Shown here: piece after piece, positions 1 through 11,463 of the stretch
How positions within the stretch are numbered: position 1 is the first letter of the stretch
Layout: each line of letters starts with the position of its first letter
DNA from: Dillenia suffruticosa
Taxonomy: Eukaryota; Streptophyta; Magnoliopsida; Dilleniales; Dilleniaceae
Length of the DNA stretch: 64,000 nt
NCBI GenBank assembly: GCA_033439265.1
Contig: JAVTVX010000019.1
Coordinates: 7,943,501 to 8,007,500, forward strand
Reading direction: 5' to 3'
The notes under the pieces: model-generated
Told to the model about the DNA's origin: nothing
Databases searched by the model: none
What the model saw: the letters and a program-made list of their open reading frames with translations, nothing else
Made by a program: the position numbers and the translations under genes

Positions 1-1044
1 GTGAGTATATCCAGAGCTTAAAACTATACACTAGTTAAGGATATATAGCAGCTCATCATTTAGCACAATGAGGACACCGGGTCTCGCTATACCCCAGAGT
101 TCTTTTTGCCACACACAGTCAACGTATTTCTTGTCCTTCAAATAATACAAATAAAAGTATACTTGATTTAACACAAATTATGCATTCACAATTATATTTT
201 AAAACACTAAATCAAAAACATAATTGGCTGATTTTTGAATACAAAGTCACGTGTCAATCATAAGATAGTTTTCTTTTTACACTACTATCTGTCTTCTCTA
301 TTTTAGTTGTTTTCCTAGACATACACCGGAAAATTGAGTCATTCATGGTTCTTGGTAACATACTAAAGTAGCAACACTAAAATAAAATTTTAAAAAACAG
401 GCGAAAGTGTTAAGGGTATTAAATAAGGTTAAGTATAAATTTTTGATCTCACACAATGAATTAAAGAGATTCATTAACTCATTACCCATAGGTCACAAAA
501 GCACATATGGTATGAAATACATGCTACGATGCCTTTTTTACTTAATTAGAAATGTATGTCTCTTTTAAAAAAATATAATGTATCGTACAAGTCTTAATTC
601 GAGTGTACCACAACACTCAACTTGACTTTCTTTTCCTATAAGTCCTCCATAATCATCACAATTTCAAGAGAAAATCATACCTGTCTTATAGATAAGTGTA
701 ATGAATTGTGAGAAATCAATTTCAATTACCAAGAAAATATATAAACGATAATCTTATCTTAGTTCTCTACTAAGGCGGTATATATATGTTAACTAACCAC
801 AAATTAATATTGTTTCATCTCTACAAATTATACAGACATTAGAGACGATTACTTATGTGAGAGAGTCAATCTCCAAAACTTCTTCGACATACTTTTAAAT
901 CAAGACATAAGAATTCTTAAGAACAAAACAAATTTATATGTCATAAAATTATGAGCATTACGTCATAATCATTGTATACACATATACAATTACATCTTAT
1001 GCAATCCGAGAGATTATGCATTACGTCATAATCATTGTATACAC
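1..1044. other. AT-rich flank without a recognisable gene
   Basis: No coding region, RNA gene or element terminus was recognised here. The stretch lies on the 3' side of the dead copia element G (minus strand), so it may hold that element's 3' untranslated region or 3' LTR. No LTR could be delimited, and no copy of its sequence was noticed elsewhere in the window. Confidence 0.5.
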
Positions 1045-1051
1045 ATATACA
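955..1051. repeat. Two direct copies of a 34-bp sequence, 63 bp apart
   Basis: The 34 bases starting GCATTACGTCATAATC at 955-988 recur at 1018-1051 and look identical by eye. The second copy touches the decayed C-terminal end of the G RNase H. This looks like a small local duplication in dead element sequence. Confidence 0.8.
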
Positions 1052-1240
1052 TATAGGTTTTGTGAACGGATCAGCCACCATCAAATGCATAGACATATAT
1101 TTCAACGTAATCTCTCTCTTTTCAACAATTTCTCAAATAAAGTTGAACTTTGTATCTATATATTTGGTTCTCCCATGATATTTGGGATTTTTCGTGTAAG
1201 CGATAGCTGATTGAATTTCATAATAAATTATCATAGCTCC
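1045..1240 (-). pseudogene. G RNase H C-terminal remnant
   Basis: Minus-strand translation gives a decayed copia RNase H tail: QSAIAYTKNPKYHGRTK, then a tail ending in VADPFTKPI. The usual CDNQ motif reads as YEIQ, so a catalytic aspartate is lost, and an in-frame stop follows. The part of the domain that should lie between this piece and the RT end at 1260 (the first catalytic aspartate and the AEAE-type motif) is missing, so there is an internal deletion at about 1240-1260. This is the 3' end of the G coding region. Confidence 0.75.
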
Positions 1241-1259
1241 CACTCAATAACAAATTATT

Positions 1260-2260
1260 TCATTGATAACAAAGGGAATAGTTTGCAGTTCCTTTCAGGT
1301 ATCGCAAAATCCTTTTTACAACAGTCCAGTGACTCCGACCCGGATTGGATTCATACCTGTTAACCAAACCAACGGCGTAGCAGATGTCAGGACGAGTACA
1401 CATTATAGTGTATATTAAACTCCCAATAGCATTGGAATATAGTACTTTTGATATATCATGTTTTTCTTCAGAAGTTTTTGGGCATATCGCTAAACTTAAA
1501 TCTTCACCTTTAGTCACAAAAGTATCAATGGGTTTACAGTTGTCCAGCATAAACCGCTCCAGAATCTTTTTAATATAAGATTTTTAAGACAATCCTAATA
1601 ATCTAGTAAATTGATCTCTGTGGATCTTAACATCCCGTATGTATTCTACCTCATCCTTGTCTTTAATCTCAAAAATTGATGACAACCATTTCTTGATACT
1701 CAAGATATACTTCATGTCGTTTTTGGTTAATAATATGTCACCGACAAATAAAGATAGAATTATAAATTTATTATTGGATTTCTTCATATAAATACAATGA
1801 TTTTCATCTATTATCACAAAATCATAAAAGATTACAACTCTGTGAAATCTCAAATACCATTATCTTGAAGACTGCTTGAAGCCATAAATTGATTTATTCA
1901 ATTTACAAACTTTATTTTCTTGGCCTTTCACTATGAAACCTACTAGTTGTTCTATATAGATTTTTTCTTTAACTTCTCCATTGAGAAAGACAATCTTCAC
2001 ATTCATCTGGTGTAATTTTAAATTTAAATTGGCAACAATAGTTAATAATAGGCGAACAGAGTCAAATCTCACTACTGGTGAGAATGTTTCTTTATAATCA
2101 ATACATTCTTGTTGGGTATAACCTTTTGCCACCAATCAAGCTTTGTACCTCTTAATTGTTCCATTAGCCTTACATTTAATTTTGAGAGCCTAATTGTTCC
2201 CAATAGGTTTGCACCCAGGTAAAAGATCAACTAGTTCCCAAACATGGTTGGATTCTATCA
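1260..2260 (-). pseudogene. G reverse transcriptase remnant
   Basis: Minus-strand frames carry the copia RT (RVT_2) in pieces. They run from the N-terminal WELVDLLPG region near 2250, through [16 protein letters not shown] (about 2110), [15 protein letters not shown] (about 1900) and the palm region (1584-1853), to a CTRPDICYAVGL stretch at 1260-1550. Both catalytic sites are mutated: the QMDV motif reads QMNV (D to N) and the YVDD box reads FVGD (D to G). With stops between the pieces, it cannot be functional. Confidence 0.85.
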
Positions 2261-2499
2261 ATTCTATTTATTGGACCAAGCTTTTGATTGATCAGAGTAT
2301 CTAATAAAGATATATTTATTTCGTTGGGGACCAAACTTTTCAAACTTATTAGAAGAGTCATGAATATAAGTTGCTGATCTCCAAGGTTTGAGACCATTCA
2401 GACTCTTTGTTCTACCGGTCCAAAGTCATACGATGTGGTTGGTACTGATTTTGAAGGTACCCTATTACAAATATAGGTCGCAGTTAACAATGCATCTTC

Positions 2500-3060
2500 C
2501 TAAAAGGAAATGAGCAAGTTAGCCTACGTTATCATGGATCTCGTCATATCTGCTAATATTCTATTCCATCTCTCAGCAATACCATTTTGTTGAGGTGTAT
2601 GAAAAATAGTCAATTATCTAATAATTCTCTTTTCACTACATAGATCCTTGAATTGATTTGATAAATATTCACGTTCTTAATCTGTTCTCAAGGTTTTAAT
2701 TGTTCTATCTATTTGATTCTCTACTTCATTCATATAACGTTTAAAACAATCAAGTGTTTCAGATTTTTGAGAAATCAAATAGATATAACCAAATTGCATG
2801 AAATCATCTATAAATATAATAAAATATGACACTTCATGTCGAGCCTTTATATTTATTGGACCATAAATGTCAGAGTGAACCAATTGCAATGGAAATTAAG
2901 CTCTTACGGACTTTTCAAATGGTTTTCGAGTCATCTTCTCAGCAAAACAATATTCACAATTTGATAAATCAAATTTAGTAACTGAACTTAATAATCCTGC
3001 TTTCATTTGTCGATTCATCCTTTCTTACCCAATGTGACCAAATCTAGCATGTCATCAACA
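2500..3060 (-). pseudogene. G GAG-pre-integrase and integrase remnant
   Basis: On the minus strand, an ARFGHIG-like GAG-pre-integrase segment with a CEYCFAEK zinc-binding piece lies near 2930-3055. The integrase core follows: LVHSDIYGPI at about 2889 carries the first catalytic D, and KTLRTD near 2677 carries the second. A stop follows that second aspartate. The C-terminal part near 2540-2640 still encodes a QQNGIAERWN-like stretch with the catalytic E. This is a plain copia integrase relic. Confidence 0.8.
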
Positions 3061-3289
3061 GTAGCATCACTAGAAAAACAAATATTTAATGAAATATAAC
3101 GATCAACATAACAATTAAATATTTGTTTGTTACAAGGTGATAAAGTCATCTATGAGATATCTGGTACACACCATCGTAATAGATACAGATTCTATTACGA
3201 GAAAAGTTCAGTTCATAACCAAGTCTAAGAAGAAAAACAACAAAAACTAGATTTCATCGAATTTCCTATGCAAAGAGAACATCATGCAA

Positions 3290-3974
3290 GATTAAAGTTT
3301 GACCACTTCGTAACTCTAGTTTGCAAGTGTTAATCCCTTTGACCTCTACTATTGTATTGTTTCCTTTGTTTATCCATCTTGTATCAAGAAGAACTCGACG
3401 AAAATCCATGAACGCTTTCCTATCTCTTGTCACATGGTCTGTTGCTTCTGAGTTTATAATCTATACATGATAAGATTCAAAAAACTAAAATAGTACTAAA
3501 GACATTTATAACACTTAGAGAAGCGTAACAATGTGCTACCTTTTTCGGTTCGAGACATTCTCGAGCGAAATGACTAAGAGCTTTGCAATTGTAGCACTTC
3601 AACTTGCTCTTGTCTTTCTTCTTCCAAAACCACTTTCATTTGTTCTTGCGTTTGGAATTGCTCTTTTTAGACCCTTTCGCAGCTTCCTTCCCTTTTTTGC
3701 CTTTCCTCTTGGTCCCCTTGTGCTTAAAACCCTAAACTTTCTGGGAACTAAACTCAGCTATATAAGCATTAGAAATTGATTTTGCAGCACCAAACGGCTC
3801 ATCTTCAAGCTCCACATGGCAAGTATATCAGAGAAAATCTTATTACTATCATTATGAGTCAATTAACTTTCAAGTGCTCCCACTGATCCAGAAAGGATTG
3901 GATTAAAGGCTGAACCTACTACTCATCAGAGAGAACATGATTAGCTAATTTCAATTCCCTTATCATGTTCGACG
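3290..3974 (-). pseudogene. G gag nucleocapsid and protease remnant
   Basis: The minus strand encodes a zinc knuckle CYNCKALSHFAREC (C-X2-C-X4-H-X4-C) near 3520-3570, preceded by a lysine-rich stretch. A protease follows at 3290-3470 in which the active site reads INSEATDHVT instead of the usual DSGAT. Both the catalytic aspartate and the glycine are therefore changed. At least one stop splits the gag part. The upstream gag (UBN2 region) is cut off at 3974. Confidence 0.8.
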
Positions 3975-4430
3975 TGTTAAAAATAAGGGAGAAGATGAAG
4001 ATAAGTCTCAAGGTATTCAACTTGAAAATATGATAATGTCATAAACATTGAGCCTTTTATTTTTTAATGTTCAGAATTTGGCAACATATTTATGACCCAA
4101 AATACATTCAAAAACAAGTCCAATGAAGCCCAAAAGTATGGAGAAAAGTCTAAGAGGTAAACCCAAATAGTTAGGGGCAGTTTGGGCAATGTATATTCCA
4201 ACAGTCCAAAAACTAGCTGTTGGAATTCCTTGGGGTTTGAGCCCCAACGGGAATATTGACTTTGTTCTCTCTCTACTGGCTATTTTTCTCCCTTTGCCTA
4301 TAAATAGAGCTATTGCTCTCCTTGTAAAATTAAGAGGCAGATAATCTCTCTTCCTTTGTATCATTCTACTACATCAATAAAAACCAGAAGTTTATTAGAT
4401 TTCTCTCTCTTCTTAGTCAAAAATCCAACA
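3975..4430 (+). repeat. Element A 5' LTR
   Basis: 456 bp, bounded by TG and CA and followed directly by the primer-binding site. It shares its ends and nearly all its sequence with 13385-13840 and 62773-63228. A 9-bp inverted repeat (TTCCAACAG at 4196-4204, CTGTTGGAA at 4217-4225) lies in the presumed U3. The TATA box is at 4299-4307. An antisense frame of about 97 codons in this LTR recurs in all three copies only because the LTRs are nearly identical. Confidence 0.95.
4299..4307 (+). promoter_or_regulatory. TATA box of the element A 5' LTR
   Basis: TATAAATAG lies about 130 bp before the LTR end, in the same relative place as the TATAAATA of element B and the reverse-strand box in element C. 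It is the likely core promoter for genomic RNA. The transcription start was not determined. Confidence 0.65.
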
Positions 4431-4442
4431 TGGTATCAGAGC
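4431..4442 (+). other. Element A primer-binding site (tRNA-iMet)
   Basis: TGGTATCAGAGC follows the LTR with no spacer and matches the 3' end of plant initiator tRNA-Met, the usual copia primer. The site is also coding: codons 2-5 of the polyprotein (V-S-E-Q) read through it, and the start codon uses the last base of the LTR. Confidence 0.9.
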
Positions 4443-6820
4443 AAACATCGACTCCGGGGTTGGGAAATTCTCTTCCTCAAATCTCTTCCTTTCAAATCCA
4501 ACTTTTCTCCCAAATTATTCTAAGCTCAACCAATTACTTCCAATGGGCTAGTCATATCAGAAGATCTCTCAATGGAGCAAAACTTCTGTCTTTCATTACA
4601 AAAGATCCTATGGATCGGCTAGACCCACGATTTGATGAATGGAAGGAGCTGGATGATCAAGTGTTCCTATTGCTAACAAGCTCCATGGATCAAGCACACA
4701 AAAATATGGTAATGTGCTGTCCGAGTTCCAAATCCTTATGGGAGCAAATGTATGGGTTATATGGTCAGAAATCAAACTTGAGCAGAATATTTGAAATACA
4801 AAAAAGGATTGCGGCCATCCAAATGGAGGAGAAATCAATTACACAATTGTTCGGAGAACACGAGGACTTGTGGAATGAGCTTAACACATTGAGACCTCTC
4901 ACAAGTGATATAAAAGTGCTGCAAAAGAGACAAGATGAAGACAAGGTGTTTTCATTGCTCTCATCACTCAATGAGTCATTTGTACAACTTCGACAGGAAA
5001 TTCTTCGAATGAAAGAATTTCCATCATACCAAGAGACTCGATTTATGATTCAAAGAGCTGCAGCTTCTCAAAGGCTTGAAGAAAGCAATCAGTCCAAAAG
5101 TGAAGTTCATGGGTTCTCCACAAAGCAGAATGAGCAAGCTGCAAATAAGGCTCATCAGGGAATAAAAAAGGTGTGTTCTCATTGCAAAAAGTTGGGACAT
5201 ACCAAGGATGGTTGCTGGTTTCTTCATCCTAACCTTAAACCTGAGTTCATCAAGAAAAAAGAGCAAGAGAGGAGGGAGCAAAATGCTCAACCAGCTGCAA
5301 ACAAAGCAAATCTGACATCTCAAAAATTAGGAAAATCCTCCTCAGGTACTTGCTCTAACTCATCTGTTACTTCTTCAAAATGGTTGATAGATTCAGGTTG
5401 TGATCACCATATGGTCAAAGATAAGCAAAATTTTCAGAATCTTGAACCTCTCCTAGAACCTAAAATGGTTAAAGTTGCGAATGGACATAATTTCAAAATT
5501 AAGCAAATTGGGGATGTTGAAATATTTGGAAGAAAATCAAAGGCCTTATATGTTCCTCAATTTACCTCTAATCTTATGTCCATTGGACAAGTCACTAAGG
5601 ACTTAAATTGCAAAGCTATTTTTGACCCTCATTCTGTTGTTTTTCAGAATTTGGAGACGAATCAAGTGATTGGTAGTGGTTCTATGCAAGATAACTTGTA
5701 TTTTTGGAAACAAGATAGTTTTGTATTTTCCGCAATCCGAGAGGAAAGTTACCTCCTTTGGCATGCTAGATTAGGTCATCCTTCTATGCAAGCTCTGAAA
5801 TGCCTATTCCCATCAAAAAATTGTAGTGATAGACATTGTGAAGCATGCATTTTTGGAAAGGAAACCCGAATGTATTATCCTATTTCTGAAACTCAATATA
5901 AAAAGCCTTTTGATCTTGTTCACTCGGATGTATGGACTTCACCTATGATATCTAGAAGGGGATTTAAGTATTTTATTTCATTTATAGATCATAAGTCTAG
6001 GTATACATGGGTGTATATGCTAAGATCAAAAGACCAAGTTTATGAAGCCTTCAAGTCCTTTTACAAGTATATTATAAAACAATATGAGGCCAACATTAAA
6101 ATTCTTAGGACAGATAATGGTGGGGAATATATGAGCACCAATTTCAAAAATTTCATTGAGGAGAATGGAATTATTCATCAAACTAGTTGTCCCTACACTC
6201 CCCAACAAAATGGAGTTGCCGAACGCAAAAATAGACATCTCCTAGAAATAGCTAGAACTATCATGTTCTTTGCTAATATGCCTAAGCGTTTTTGGAGTGA
6301 TGCGGTTAGTACCGCAGCTCATTTAATAAATCGTCTTCCAACTAGAGTTCTCCATGGAAAATCTCCATTAGAGTTGCTTAGAAAAGACAAACCAAACCTC
6401 TCTCACCTTAGAGTTTTTGGGTGTATTTGTTATGTTCATATTCCTAGGCAGTTTAGAGATAAGTTAGATATCAAAGGAAGGAAATGTGTTTTTATTGGGT
6501 ACGCTTCATTCCAAAAAGGATATATTTGTTTTGAACCTGACTCTAACAAGGTATACACATCGAAAGATGTGATATTTGTAGAAAATGAATTCTTTTTTGC
6601 AGGAGAAAAAAATGAAGAAAATTCATCAAGCAATGACTTGCGAATCTTCTGCGATGTTCCCATAAATCCTCCTCTGGTTCCTCAAGAATCCAATGAAGAG
6701 AATTCACTTTCAGGGGGAGAAAACGAAGAGGGAGGAGTGGATGAGTCTGAAAATGAAGAGAACTCTTCCGAAGAAAGAGAAGAAGGCGAGGGATTACCTA
6801 CCTTAGGAGAATCCGGAGAC

Positions 6821-6825
6821 GAAAC
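6821..6825 (+). repeat. Target-site duplication of B, left copy
   Basis: GAAAC here precedes the TG of the B 5' LTR and recurs at 11649-11653 directly after the B 3' LTR. The 5-bp length is standard for copia integrase and shows that both halves of A belong to one insertion target. Confidence 0.95.
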
Positions 6826-6981
6826 TGTTGAAATAAAGGATAATTAGGGTTTATATCCTAAGGGAATGAAGTCTAAATGTATAGCTCTAATTTAGGTAGA
6901 ATTTTCCCTTTCTTTTGTTATAATTGTAATTCCCTTTTAGGGTTCCAATTTGGGCCCTAAATGGGCCTTGCCAGCAGAATT

Positions 6982-7119
6982 CGGGCTGGGCCCTTCGGGC
7001 CCAGCCCGGGCCAGCAAATGGGGGACCAAAAGGTCCCCCAACGGCTAGCAAAAGATAGCCGTTGGGGCTGTCCCCAACGGCTAGTAAACACTAGCCGTTG
7101 GGGACAGCCCCAACGGCTA
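6982..7119 (+). promoter_or_regulatory. Three perfect hairpins in the B U3 region
   Basis: Perfect inverted repeats occur at 6982-6993/6997-7008 (12 bp, 3-base loop), 7020-7027/7032-7039 (8 bp, AAAA loop) and 7056-7085/7090-7119 (30 bp, AAAC loop). The long one is built from reiterated CTAGCCGTTGGGG and its complement. All lie upstream of the TATA box. Related hairpins with the same AACGGCTAG and TTGGGGACAG arms occur in the C LTR. The role is unknown; it could be DNA structure, protein binding or a transcript hairpin. Confidence 0.85.
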
Positions 7120-7186
7120 GAAATGGAGAGGGCATTGCCCTCTCCTCCATCTCTTTTCTCATTTCTTTCCCTCTCCTCTTGTTCTC

Positions 7187-7194
7187 TATAAATA
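7187..7194 (+). promoter_or_regulatory. TATA box of the element B 5' LTR
   Basis: TATAAATA within TCTCTATAAATAGGG, about 130 bp before the LTR end. An identical box is kept in the truncated 3' LTR at about 11513-11520. Confidence 0.65.
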
Positions 7195-7321
7195 GGGCTT
7201 AGTTGTTCATTTGGAAAGTATGAAAAACATGCCTTCATTGCATGCAAACTCTCTTTGATTTCTTAATTAAATTCTTGAATTTTCTTTCTTCATTCTTAGC
7301 TTGCTATATTTAAATTTCATC

Positions 7322-9181
7322 ATGGTATCAGAGCAGGCTTTGATACCTTCATCTTCCGGTGTTGGTAATCCTCCACCACAAATTAGTACTTCCATGTTTA
7401 CTTCCATTCTCTTAGATTCTTCAAATTACAATGCTTGGCAAGACACCATCAAGCGATCCTTGAACTTCTTCAATCTTGAAAATCACATATTGGAGGATCC
7501 TTTAGATGATGCCGACCCTACATTCAAATCGTGGAAGAAGCAAGATGACCAAGTGGTGGTGCTACTTCAAATGTCTCTTGACAAAACCCACAAAGCAATG
7601 ACTACTTGTATTCCAAATGCAAGGGCTTTGTGGGATCAATTGCATGCTTTATATGGGCAAGAGACCAACACCGGACGAATCTTTGAGCTCAAAAGAAAAA
7701 TCTTCAAAATTCAAAAAGGAGGTAAAACCCTACCCGAATACTTTGGGGAATATAGGGATTTTTGGAATGAGCTTAATCTTCTTAGGCCTCCAACTTCTAA
7801 TCTCAAGACCATTCTTCAAAGAAATGATGAAGACATGACCTTTGGTCTTCTTATGGGTCTTGGAGATGAATATGCTCCAATTCGTCAAGAAATCCTTAGA
7901 ATGAAGATATTCCCTTCATTCCAAGAAGTTCAATTTATGATTCAAAGGGCCGAGACTAGCATGAGGCTAGAGGAGTCTACCAAGCTCAAATCCGAAGCTC
8001 AAGCTTTCAAAGCTGTCCAAGATGATCATATGGTCAACAAAGCTCAAAATTTCTTTAAAAAGGATGTTTGCACAAATTGCAAGAAACCCGGCCACAAAAG
8101 GGAAAGGTGCTGGTTTCTCTACCCAAATTTGCGCCCAAAGAACAACAAGAAGGAGGTGGAACAACCAGCTCATGCTCAACAAGTCTCCCAAGTGGCTGCA
8201 CTCGAATCCAAGATGGAGGAGATGCAAAAAGAGATGAAAAGGCTCCTTAGCCAAGTTGCCCTTCATTCCGGTAACAACTTGAACTCATCTCATTTAAATA
8301 AATGGCTTATTGATTCGGGTTGTGACAATCACATGGTAAAGGATAAAAACAAAGTTAGGAAATTCATTCCTCTATCTACTTATAAGATTGTCAAGGTTGC
8401 TAATGGTCAAAAACTAAAAGTTGATCATCTAGGTGAAGTTGAACTCCTAGGCAAGAAAACTAAAGCTTTATATGTGCCAAAATTCAACTCTAACCTCATG
8501 TCCATTAGTAAAATTACCAAAGACCATAATTGCAAAGCCACTTTTGATCCTAACCAAGTTATTTTTCAGGATCTCAAAACGAATCACTTGATTGGCAAGG
8601 GATCTAGGAGGAATAATCTATATTTCTTGGACCAAGAAAATCAAGCTTTTGGAGTTCAAAGTCAAGCATTTTCTATATGGCATGCCCGTCTAGGTCACCC
8701 GGGAGATTTAGCTTTGAAACGCCTATTTCCAAGTCAAAGAGTAGAAAATAGGCATTGCAAAGCTTGTATTCTTGGAAAACAAACTAAAGTGTACTATCCA
8801 ATCTCACACTCAATATATGAAAATGCCTTTGAACTCATTCATACCGATGTGTGGACTTCACCAATAGAATCTCATAATGGCTTCAAATACTTTGTTACCT
8901 TCATTGATCACAAAACTAGATACACATGGGTGTATTTATTAGTTACTAAATCTGAAGTATTTGAAGCACTTAAGAGCTATTATAGATATGTGACCAAGCA
9001 ATTCAATGCAAACATCAAAATCCTTAGATCGGATCATGGGGGAGAATATACTAGCCATGCACTTGAAAATTTTCTAGAAGAAAAAGGAATTATTCATCAA
9101 AAGTCTTGTGTGTACACTCCTCAACAAAATGGAGTTGCCGAAAGGAAAAATAGACATTTACTAGAAACGGCTAGGGCATGA
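7322..9181 (+). pseudogene. Element B gag-protease-integrase, frameshifted in integrase
   Basis: Starting at the junction ATG (an upstream in-frame ATG at 7301 lies inside the LTR and is less likely), the frame encodes a UBN2-type Gag, a zinc knuckle CTNCKKPGHKRERC, a short heptad-like helix rich in E and K, a DSGC protease, a GAG-pre-integrase with WHARLGH, and integrase through the QQNGVAERKN motif with its catalytic E. It ends at TGA 9179-9181 because one base is missing relative to C just before the MMFHS segment. The remainder continues in the +1 frame from 9178. Confidence 0.9.
7323..7334 (+). other. Element B primer-binding site (tRNA-iMet)
   Basis: TGGTATCAGAGC follows the 5' LTR without a spacer. 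As in A and C, the polyprotein ATG at 7322 overlaps the last base of the LTR and the first two bases of this site. Confidence 0.9.
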
Positions 9182-11463
9182 TGTTTCACTCCAATGTACC
9201 TAAAAAGTTTTGGAGTGAAGCCATTAAAACCGCTGCCCACCTTATAAACCTTATGCCCTCTCAAGTGCTAGAAGGAAAGTCCCCTTTAGAACTACTCCTA
9301 GGAAGAAAACCTAGTATCTCACACTTAAGAGTTTTCGGGTGCATTTGTTATGTGCATGTACCAGAAAACTTTAGAAATAAACTAGATGAAAGAGGGAGAA
9401 AATGTGTATTTTTAGGATACTCTACCTTTGAAAAAGGATATAAATGTTATGATCCCCTAACTAAAAGGCTATACACATCCAAGGATGTGATATTTGTAGA
9501 AAGAGAACCTTATTTTGCAGGAAAAGAGGATCAAGAGCAATCAAAGGAAAGAGGAGCTCAAGACCATTGGAATATAGTCCTTCCCTCAATCAAAGAACCT
9601 TCTCACCAAAATGAAGAAGAAGAACAACCAATCCAAGCCGAAAATGATCCAACTCAAGAAGAATCAACCTCATCTCATTCTGATCATGAATCCATCCAAG
9701 AGGAAGGGGGAGACAACTTAGATCAAGGGCAAGTTATAGAGGAAGAAGAACAAAGCATTGAGCAGCCGCCTCCTCTTCCTCTTCGAAGATCAACAAGGCT
9801 TAGGATCCCTCCTTCGGAATGGATCAACAAAAGAGTTTTCTATAACTCAAAGGTAACATCTCACCCGATTTCCCAATATTATTCGATTGCTAACATGTCC
9901 TGTAGCCATCAAAAATTCATCAAGAACTTAGACCATCATCAAGAGCCTAGAAACTTTGAAGAAGCAAAACAACTTCCTCAATGGATCCAAGCAATGAAAG
10001 ATGAGCTAGAAGCCTTAGAAAGAAACGGAACTTGGGAGTTATCATCTCTTCCTAAAGGAAAAAGGGCGGTAGGATGTAAATGGGTCTATAAAATCAAGCA
10101 CAAGAGTGATGGAAGTATTGATAGATACAAAGCAAGATTAGTTGCAAAGGGTTTCACTCAAGCTTATGGAGTAGACTACAAGGAAACTTATGCTCCGGTG
10201 GCCAAGATGAACACAATTCGAGTCTTGATGTCCCTTGCAATCAATCACTCTTGGCCAATGTTTCAAATGGACGTAGCTAATGCATTCCTTCAAGGGGATC
10301 TAGAAGAGGAAGTGTACATGGAGATTCCACCGGGCTTCTCTCACCAACTCAACAAGGTTTGCAAACTTAGGAAAGCAATCTACGGTCTCAAACAATCTCC
10401 AAGAGCTTGGTATGCCAAACTTAGCTCAACTCTTTTTTATCATGATTTCAAAAAATGCAATAGTGACACTTCTCTCTTCATTAAGAAACTAGATGGAAAA
10501 ATCATTATAGTGTTAGTTTATGTAGATGATATAATCATAACCGGTAATGATTTAGATTTAATCAACCAAGTAAGAAGTTTCTTACAAACAAAATTTGATA
10601 TTAAAGATTTAGGAAAACTAAAGTACTTCTTAGGGATAGAACTCGCCTATTGTCCAAATGGGCTTGTTCTATCACAAAGGAAGTATGTGCTTGATCTCTT
10701 GCAGGAAACCGGAAAGTTAGGTGCCAAGCCCGCTTGTAGTCCCATTAGCTCCTCCTGTGGCCTCAAGGATGATGATGAAGATTATGAGGATGAACCAAGA
10801 TATCAAAGGCTCGTAGGGAAATTGATCTACCTCACCATAACGAGACCAGACATCTCCTTTGCCGTGAGTCAAGTTAGCCAACATATGCACAAGCCAAAAA
10901 GAAAGCATTGGAGAGCCACCGAAAGAATCCTCCATTATCTAAAAGGCACACCGGGCATGGGAGTTTGGATGAAGAAGAACAACAACTCACAAATCGTAGG
11001 ATATTGTGATACAGATTGGGCCGGAAATTCAGAAGATAGACGATCAACCACAGGATATTGTATGTTTGTTGGAGGAAATCTAGTTTCTTGGAAAAGCAAA
11101 AAACAACATGTGGTCTCAAGATCAAGTGCTGAAGCGGAATATAGAGCCATGGCAGCCGCATCAAGTGAGATTGTTTGGTTAAAAGCTCTAATTGAAGAAC
11201 TAGGGTTCTCCGTTCCTACTCCGATCCCTCTCCATTGTGACAATCAATCGGCTATTCACATAGCCTCAAATCCGGTTTTTCATGAAAGAACAAAACATAT
11301 TGAGGTGGATTGTCACTTTGTGAGACAAAAGTTTGAAGAAAAGCTCATCACTCCAAGCTTTACACGAAGTGAGGATCAAGTAGCGGATATCTTTACCAAG
11401 TCGGGAACCGCCAATCACATACATAAAAATATGGTCAAGTTGGGTGTTATAGATACATACACA
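9178..11463 (+). pseudogene. Element B integrase C-terminus, reverse transcriptase and RNase H
   Basis: This frame begins MMFHS, overlaps the previous one by ATGA, and is a shift product rather than a separate gene. It encodes the integrase C-terminal region (HLRVFGCICYVHV, KGRKC-type), an acidic linker, RT with FQMDVANAFLQGD and VYVDDIIITGND, and RNase H with GYCDTDWAG, SSAEAEYRAM and CDNQSAIH. The domain residues look intact. After the DTYT motif the expected PNLRGS ending and the polypurine tract are deleted. The frame then runs 54 bases into the LTR remnant, to 11517. Confidence 0.9.

Larger units (their letters stand above)
1045..3974 (-). mobile_element. Element G: degraded Ty1/copia retrotransposon
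   Basis: Read on the minus strand, the remnants run gag zinc knuckle, protease, GAG-pre-integrase, integrase, reverse transcriptase, RNase H, which is the copia order. Every domain has stops, frameshifts or lost catalytic residues. Its integrase and RT resemble those of element F (shared LVHSDI, GQENKVC and CPKT motifs), so both belong to one copia lineage. The gag side ends abruptly at 3974 against the 5' LTR of element A. The missing N-terminal gag is not found beyond the 3' LTR of A. Confidence 0.9.
4430..6825 (+). pseudogene. Element A gag-protease-integrase half, interrupted by B
   Basis: An open frame from the LTR/PBS junction encodes, in order: a UBN2-type Gag (about residues 28-215); a zinc knuckle C249, C252, H257, C262; an aspartic protease with DSGC at D321; a GAG-pre-integrase segment with WHARLGH near 444-450 and a CEAC zinc piece; and an integrase core with D500, D562 and E598 (35-residue spacing). 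An acidic, glutamate-rich linker follows. The frame runs 22 bases into the LTR of B, stopping at 6847. There is no other Met codon upstream of the Gag domain, which supports the junction ATG as the start. Without B this frame continues in phase at 11654. Confidence 0.92.
6826..7322 (+). repeat. Element B 5' LTR
   Basis: 497 bp from TGTTGAAATAAAGG to TTTCATCA, followed directly by the primer-binding site. It contains a TATA box (TATAAATA, 7187-7194) and a cluster of perfect hairpins at 6982-7119. Only positions 7138-7322 have a counterpart in the 3' LTR. Confidence 0.93.

Noticed and set aside
4071..4364. A 97-codon antisense frame found three times (4071-4364, 13481-13774, 62869-63162)
   Set aside because: It lies antisense in the three near-identical A LTRs, so its conservation only reflects recent copying. 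It has no family signature.
4431..4442. The TGGTATCAGAGC motifs considered as tRNA gene pieces
   Set aside because: They are primer-binding sites at LTR ends, and no cloverleaf surrounds any of them.
9178..9181. Programmed recoding between the two B frames
   Set aside because: Comparison with the C frame shows one missing base inside a conserved integrase stretch. No slippery site or downstream structure was noticed.
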